Of a stretch of DNA of 64,000 nt, positions 59,301-64,000 are shown in pieces. The stretch's first letter is position 1. Each line of letters starts with the position of its first letter. The DNA is from Artocarpus heterophyllus. Its lineage: Eukaryota > Streptophyta > Magnoliopsida > Rosales > Moraceae. Under the pieces are notes generated by a model. The model had not been told where the DNA came from. It was given only the letters and a program-made list of their open reading frames with translations, and did not search any database. The position numbers were made by a program, and so were the translations under genes. Where the stretch lies: the NCBI GenBank assembly GCA_025403435.1, contig CM046348.1, positions 19,753,679 through 19,817,678 on the forward strand, given 5' to 3'.

Positions 59301-60513
59301 AGCCAAAGGTCACATCTTTGTAAATAAAAAATGCAGGTATATTTAACAGAGAAACTAGGAAAAAAAAATCCCAAACGATACAACAAGTAGTCAAAGACAA
59401 ATAATTCTCAATACACGAGACAGAAAAACTATGCCACAAAAAATGCATGTGCAATCGATGGAAAACCTTGAAAATATTCACAAAGTTATCAAAGACAAGA
59501 ACAAACCCCAATGTACAAGACAGCAAAACTACAAAAGGGTACACCTTCATACAACAAAATGCAGACAAAACCATAACAATTGTGAATTTTCTTCAACAAA
59601 GTGTTAGCTTACCTGCAATAATAAGCTTCCCCACAACCCCCGGCACAAGGAACAGCTGGAGGCAAGGAGAAGTTATGGGAATAAGGCAATTTCAAGTCAC
59701 CATTCATCAGAGATTCCACAATCCTTCCTGGAAGCTCAACTTTTTTTGTGTGACTGCTTGATGAAGCACAAGCTCCTCCTGAGTTCTCACCATTCTCCGT
59801 AGATAAGCCATCATCTTCTCCTCCATCCGAGTAATTTTCTTCCTCTTCCTCTTCCTCTTCCATATTACAGTCAGTGTGATTCGCCGAAACACCTAATTGT
59901 TGTAAATAAAGTTTTCTCCCAATTTGAAGCTCAATTGAGCCAATGAAGCGATAGCACAAGCTACATACTAAACAATCCATCTGCACGTAAACCAAAAAAA
60001 AATCATACTTTTAATATTGAACAATGAAAAAATGGTTTTTTTTTTTTTATACAGGAATTTGAAAAATGGGAAATTTGACAAACCTTGTTTGCGGAATGTT
60101 GAGCGCCAACAAGCATTTGGTCCTTCAATATAAGCTCCCCTTCTTTAAATTCCTTGTCCGCAATCACGCCTATGAATATGGGTCACAACTAAAATTTTAA
60201 AAATTAAAAAAAAAAACAAAAACAAAAGAAGAACAAGAAGAAGGAGGAGGACGAGGTTGATTACATTTGCCAAAGTCACCATTTTGTTCGACTTTGATAC
60301 CGCGGGTTTGCCTCTTCTTAGATATGAGCTCGTCGAAATACTCCTGAATTTTACAAATTGAAAAACGAAAAAAGGAATTGAGAATTCATTTTTGGCAATC
60401 AAATGGAAAGAGAGAGAGAGAGTGTTTACCTGAGCTTGCAGAGGTGAAGGTGGTGAGAGAAGAGCAGAGATTACGTCCGCGAACTGGGCGTCAACTGGAC
60501 AGAGGATCTCCAT
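56307..60513 (-). CDS. ATXR2: SET/MYND histone-lysine methyltransferase, ATXR2 type
   Basis: Fifteen exons: 60430-60513, 60265-60343, 60084-60169, 59613-59980, 58756-58868, 58580-58611, 58182-58327, 57990-58077, 57756-57804, 57608-57662, 57396-57465, 57242-57311, 56978-57054, 56575-56631 and 56307-56417. All GT-AG, continuous frame, about 494 residues (Arabidopsis ATXR2 is similar). A split SET domain begins at DQMLVGAQHSANK, is interrupted by Cys-rich MYND-like residues (CLVCSLC...CAGGCGEAYYC...CAQADWETSHSLLC), and ends with NHSCCPNAKA, VNISYVDEE (the Tyr that contacts the substrate) and the post-SET cysteines RCRCPKC. An unusual run of eight Glu (near residue 125) lies between the two halves. 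The family methylates histone H3; in Arabidopsis ATXR2 is linked to H3K36 methylation in lateral-root and callus formation. The start MEILCPVDAQ is chosen because it aligns with the family; an upstream in-frame extension lacks an ATG. Confidence 0.95.
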
Positions 60514-60659
60514 CGAAGCAGGGCAGCCAAGAGGCAGACCTCCACACTGGATAAACCAAGCTTTCACAATTGATCTCCACACTTTTGTCGTATTATTTTT
60601 CAAAAGAATAAGTTGTTTCGTTCGTCCCTCAACTAATAAAAAAAAGTGAGCCAAAAAAA

Positions 60660-61500
60660 ATTTGGAGAAATAACACTCTTTTTTTTGGACAATTTTTAGT
60701 ACTAAAAAAAAGGTTTTTTGGACATCAAAACAGTTCCAGTTTTTTTTTTTTCAACATGCTGAGGTTCCTTATTCTGCTACAGTCATTTTTCTTATTTTGT
60801 TGAAAAAAACTGAGACAGTTTACCTGCACAAAAAAGCGTGTTTTTTTTATTCAAAAAAAAAAGAGGTCTTTTACCTAATTTGGAATTTTTTTTTGCCCTT
60901 TCATCAAAATCTTCCTTAAAAAATGACGAGGAATTTTTAAAAAAGGCCTTCTGGTAAATTTTTTTTTGATAAATAATATTTTTTTTGGATAGTTTTTGAC
61001 ATAAAAAAAAAAAAAGCGAGGCAATTTGATGAATGACTTTTGAAATTTTTTTTTGATGAATGTCCTTTTTTTTTGGACAATTTTTGGCACAAAAAAAGGT
61101 TTTTTAGACATCAAAACGGTTCCATTTTTTTTTTCATTCTGTTGAGGTTTCTTATTCTGCTATAGCCATTTTTCTTTTTTTTTGAAAAAAACTGGGACAG
61201 TTTACCTGTACAGAAAAACATGTTTGTTTTGTTCAAAAAAAAGAGGACTTTTGCCCAATTCCATTTTTTTTTTGTCCCTTTCATCAAAATGTTTCAAAAA
61301 AAGCTTTTCAGACATCAAAACGGTTCTATTTTTTTTTATCCTGTTGAGGTTCCTTATCCTGCTACAGTCATTTTTCTTATTTTTTTGAAAAAAACTAGGA
61401 CAGTTTACCTGCATAGAAAAACGTGTTTTTTTGTTCTAAAAAAAAAAGGTCATTTACCCAATTAGAAATTTTTTTTGGCCCTTTCGTCAAAATCTTCCAA
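60660..61500 (+). repeat. Three diverged tandem copies of a T-rich repeat upstream of ATXR2
   Basis: The unit contains GACATCAAAACGGTTCC, GAGGTTCCTTATTCTGCTAC, GAAAAAAACTGGGACAGTTT and ACCTGCACAGAAAAACGTG. It occurs at about 60690-60915, 61065-61285 and 61295-61500 on the plus strand, spaced 385 and 200 bp apart because the first copy is followed by extra partial units. It lies just upstream of the divergent-side start of the ATXR2 gene. Confidence 0.75.
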
Positions 61501-61885
61501 AAAGGACTCACTAGTCTGTCTTTTTCTTTTCTTTTCTTTTCTTTTTAAAACTCAAATGAACCCGAACTCATAAAAATGCACAAAAAGACTGACTTGCATG
61601 GCGTCTATCAATTTCTTTGTTTTTTTCGACCATATGACTATCCCTGTCTCTCTTTTAGGACATGAATACCTAGAGGGAAGATCATAAACAAAACAAAAGA
61701 AAACCCTAAATTTTTCAATTTCATTTCACAAAATCAGTATCCTCTTTGTTCGTCTCTGATGCTAGCGTAGGGTTTATGGGTGAAAAAGCTACGATTGAAG
61801 ATGAAGTGTCTATTATTCGCTCCACAGGGGATGTCCAACTTTCATGCCATGAGTTTTCTGCATTTAAGGTTTTTTTTTAATAGGT

Positions 61886-62011
61886 GTTTGGAAGGGTCTT
61901 TTACTGTAGCATGTGAGAGTTTTATACTGTAGCATGTGAGAGTTTTACACTATTTATAACTGAGTTTGTGGTAAAAACTAAGTAGTGGGAACCAGTGCCA
62001 AACACCCCCTA
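61886..62011. repeat. MITE of the GGTGTTTGG family, short complete copy
   Basis: Left AGGTGTTTGGAAGGG, interior with CATGTGAGAGTTTTATACTG twice and ATAACTGAGTTTGTGG, right GGGAACCAGTGCCAAACACCCCCT. About 126 bp with short terminal inverted repeats. Confidence 0.75.
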
Positions 62012-62152
62012 AATGTTTATCTTTTTTAGAAGTATTTATGTCGGTGTTGATGAAATGTTTTTTGTATGTTAATTGCGGTGCTATGTTGAAGAAAAACTGT
62101 TGAGTCTGAGAGTAAATGGGCTTAGTTTTGTTGGTTTTGTGAAAATTTTTTA

Positions 62153-62274
62153 GGTTCCGTTTGGTAGATATTCGAATCAAGGTTCGAATAATTTTGTTAC
62201 AGTATTTTCTCTCACAAAAATTTAAATCTTTATTCAAATATCCTACTCAAATACTCGAACCAAACGGGCCCTTG
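62153..62274. repeat. MITE with CCGTTTGGT inverted ends
   Basis: Left GGTTCCGTTTGGTAGATATTCGA and right CTCGAACCAAACGGGCCC are inverted (CCGTTTGGT / ACCAAACGG). About 122 bp with no coding. Target duplication not resolved. Confidence 0.6.
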
Positions 62275-62583
62275 ATGTGTTTTGTGAGTTCGCTGTTGTG
62301 ATGCTTTTATTCTTGTTTGATATAGGGATTTGATATTAATTTATTTTCTAAATAGATTATTGTTGTTTTGGGGTTTGTTTTAGGGTCTTGGCATATTTTA
62401 TTAGAAATTACATTTTTACCATTTTGGGATTGTTTAAGGTTTGGTATTATTATGTGATTATATATTTATTGTTTTTGCACTTTTTAAGGGTGTTGACATC
62501 GTATATTTTATCTAGTATTTTTTGCTTACACTTGAAATTATGTGTAATTTGAACAGCTTCACATAGACCTTAGTTATATACAT

Positions 62584-64000
62584 TGTCACAATCCGTCTTT
62601 TCGGGCTATGATAAAACTCTTTCTTATGTTCTTAAGGGCAAAAATTTAAGAAGATTTTTTTTAAAATGGAAATAAATAATTTACTTACATTAACTTTGGT
62701 AACTCCCAAAATACTTTCAAATACTTGTGTTTACGTAATTAATACTTTTACTTTCATAACATCTTTCTTTTAAACATTTCATATCAAAATAACTTTAAAC
62801 ATACATAGCGAAAAACATTACAATAGCGGACTCCATACCCAATCTGCACACCATCCACCCCTTCGCCAACTCACAATTTGAACTTATTCTGACCTTCTCG
62901 TCGGAATACCTACAACATGAAATACTTAATGAGCTAATGCCCAGTAAGTCTCATAAATTCCACATGGATATTCAAATAAATGCATGAATCAATTATGCTT
63001 TCTTATAAACTTTCCTTATCCTCATCATTTCTTATCTTTACTAGGGCCCGAGTGTTCGTACCATTGCGCAATTTCATTTAGGTCTACGTAACACCGTGGC
63101 CATAACATATCCTTTAAACTCCGTTTGAGTCAGGAGTCGGTACGACACTCTTTTTACTTTCTGGTGTTACATTTACCAGTCCATTTATTATGGTTGACAT
63201 ATCATGCATGAAGTGATAATCACATATTATCCTTGAAACATAAATTCTCTTGCATAGCATAGTACACATAGATACCTACTTTATACATACTCAAGTATTT
63301 ATTATTGTACACACAGGTACGAAATCATAGTATATATGCTCATTTTCATTATTGTACACACAGGTACATACTTTATATACACACTGGTACACATTAATAT
63401 ACACACAGGTATATAGCATAATGTACTCACAGGTACTTAACATAAAATATACACAGGTATCCCTTCGTATACTCACAATTATTCATACATGACTACACCC
63501 CTAGGTATTCATATCATGGCAAACATACAAGTTTACACTTAATTATACGCACAGGTATACATATACATACATTTCTTTCTAAACCTACATTTCATACTGT
63601 ATGTGGGAATGGTACTTACTTAATGCGAATGTCGGGTAACTTAACCTCGATTTTCCTTCTCCTAGACTCCTAGGATCCTGTTGGCCAATTACAAAGCCAT
63701 TAGCCAAATTTCAATATGTTTCGATACGAAACATCCGTTAGTTAATAGATTGAGTTGCATTACTATGTACAACTCTAAAAACCACTATTTTTTCTTATTT
63801 TTATCTAACTTTACCCTATCATTTCTAACGAAGGGCGGGAACCTTTCTAGCCATTTTCTTATCCCATTGGAAACATTTCAAAGCGGTTCGGGTTATTTGG
63901 ACAAAAATGACGATTTTGCCCTTCGTGGGTCCACTAACCTACCCGAGCTCGATTTCGTTATTCTTATGAAAATAACCACATACTAATTTCAAAATAACAC
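62584..64000 (-). mobile_element. Partial gypsy (Tekay-like) LTR running off the window
   Basis: Starts TGTCACAATCCGTC on the plus strand, as the gypsy LTR at 42412 starts TGTCACGCTCC. AATGAGCTAATGCCCAGTAAGTCTC near 62928-62952, read in reverse, is the GAGACTTACTGGGC type typical of Tekay LTRs. From 63300 to 63570 there is an array of TACACACAGGTA-type words. It continues to the end of the window, so neither the other end nor a target duplication can be seen. Confidence 0.7.
63300..63570 (-). repeat. ACACAGGTA-word array in the partial LTR
   Basis: ACACAGGTA and close variants (ACTCACAGGTA, ACACTGGTA) recur about eight times with spacings of 20-50 bp, separated by AT-rich filler. It is an irregular tandem array rather than a simple microsatellite. 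Confidence 0.6.

Larger units (their letters stand above)
61501..62583. other. Intergenic with two MITEs
   Basis: Between the tandem repeat and the gypsy LTR; holds MITEs at 61886 and 62153 and otherwise AT-rich sequence. A short frame at 61776 (starting MGEKATIEDE) may be a small exon-like ORF but has no recognised homology. Confidence 0.45.

Noticed and set aside
63291..63476. Cys/Tyr/Val-rich minus-strand frame resembling a cysteine-rich peptide
   Set aside because: It is the translation of the ACACAGGTA array and not a peptide gene.
1..64000. CRISPR arrays, bacterial operons, riboswitches, rRNA and tRNA genes
   Set aside because: None seen; the window is plant nuclear DNA, and the spaced repeats noted are parts of transposons.

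Overview
The window is nuclear DNA from a flowering plant, most likely a eudicot. It is AT-rich and has three split plant genes with GT-AG introns, plant retrotransposon lineages and many short inverted-repeat elements. I cannot name the species.

Host genes: (1) a TraB-domain protein with a C-terminal membrane tail, minus strand, 9 exons (12361-15904); (2) a CCCH zinc-finger protein with a coiled coil, plus strand, 11 exons (34609-40946); (3) an ATXR2-type SET/MYND histone methyltransferase, minus strand, 15 exons (56307-60513). I joined the exons by reading frame and splice consensus, and all three give uninterrupted proteins (about 424, 437 and 494 residues). Genes 2 and 3 are convergent neighbours; to my recollection their Arabidopsis counterparts are also adjacent, so a large retrotransposon has landed between an old gene pair.

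RNA genes: 10290-11180 looks like an unannotated polycistronic box C/D snoRNA gene. It has a Site II / telo-box / TATA promoter followed by three candidates, each with box C, box D and a closing terminal stem. Two carry antisense guides to rRNA as I remember it: one to two nearly adjacent 25S segments, the other to 15 nt near the 3' end of 18S. This is the most interesting finding.

Mobile DNA fills most of the rest: a broken L1-type LINE (3740-8950); a 482-bp solo LTR (2372-2853); a probable 2.5-kb solo LTR (19093-21629); a 5'-truncated Ty1/copia element that split a MITE (23191-27620); gene-fragment debris with TraB and DnaJ pieces (29490-31800); a long-TIR foldback element (32577-33434); a solo LTR inside an intron of the CCCH gene (36820-37895); a complete but decayed Ty3/gypsy Tekay-like element with target duplication (42412-54171) whose 5' LTR is itself interrupted by another solo LTR (49907-52716); and the edge of one more gypsy LTR (62584-64000). 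Small MITE-like repeats are scattered throughout.

Coordinates were read by eye. Exon joins were checked by reading frame, but ends of repeats not marked by a target duplication are approximate.
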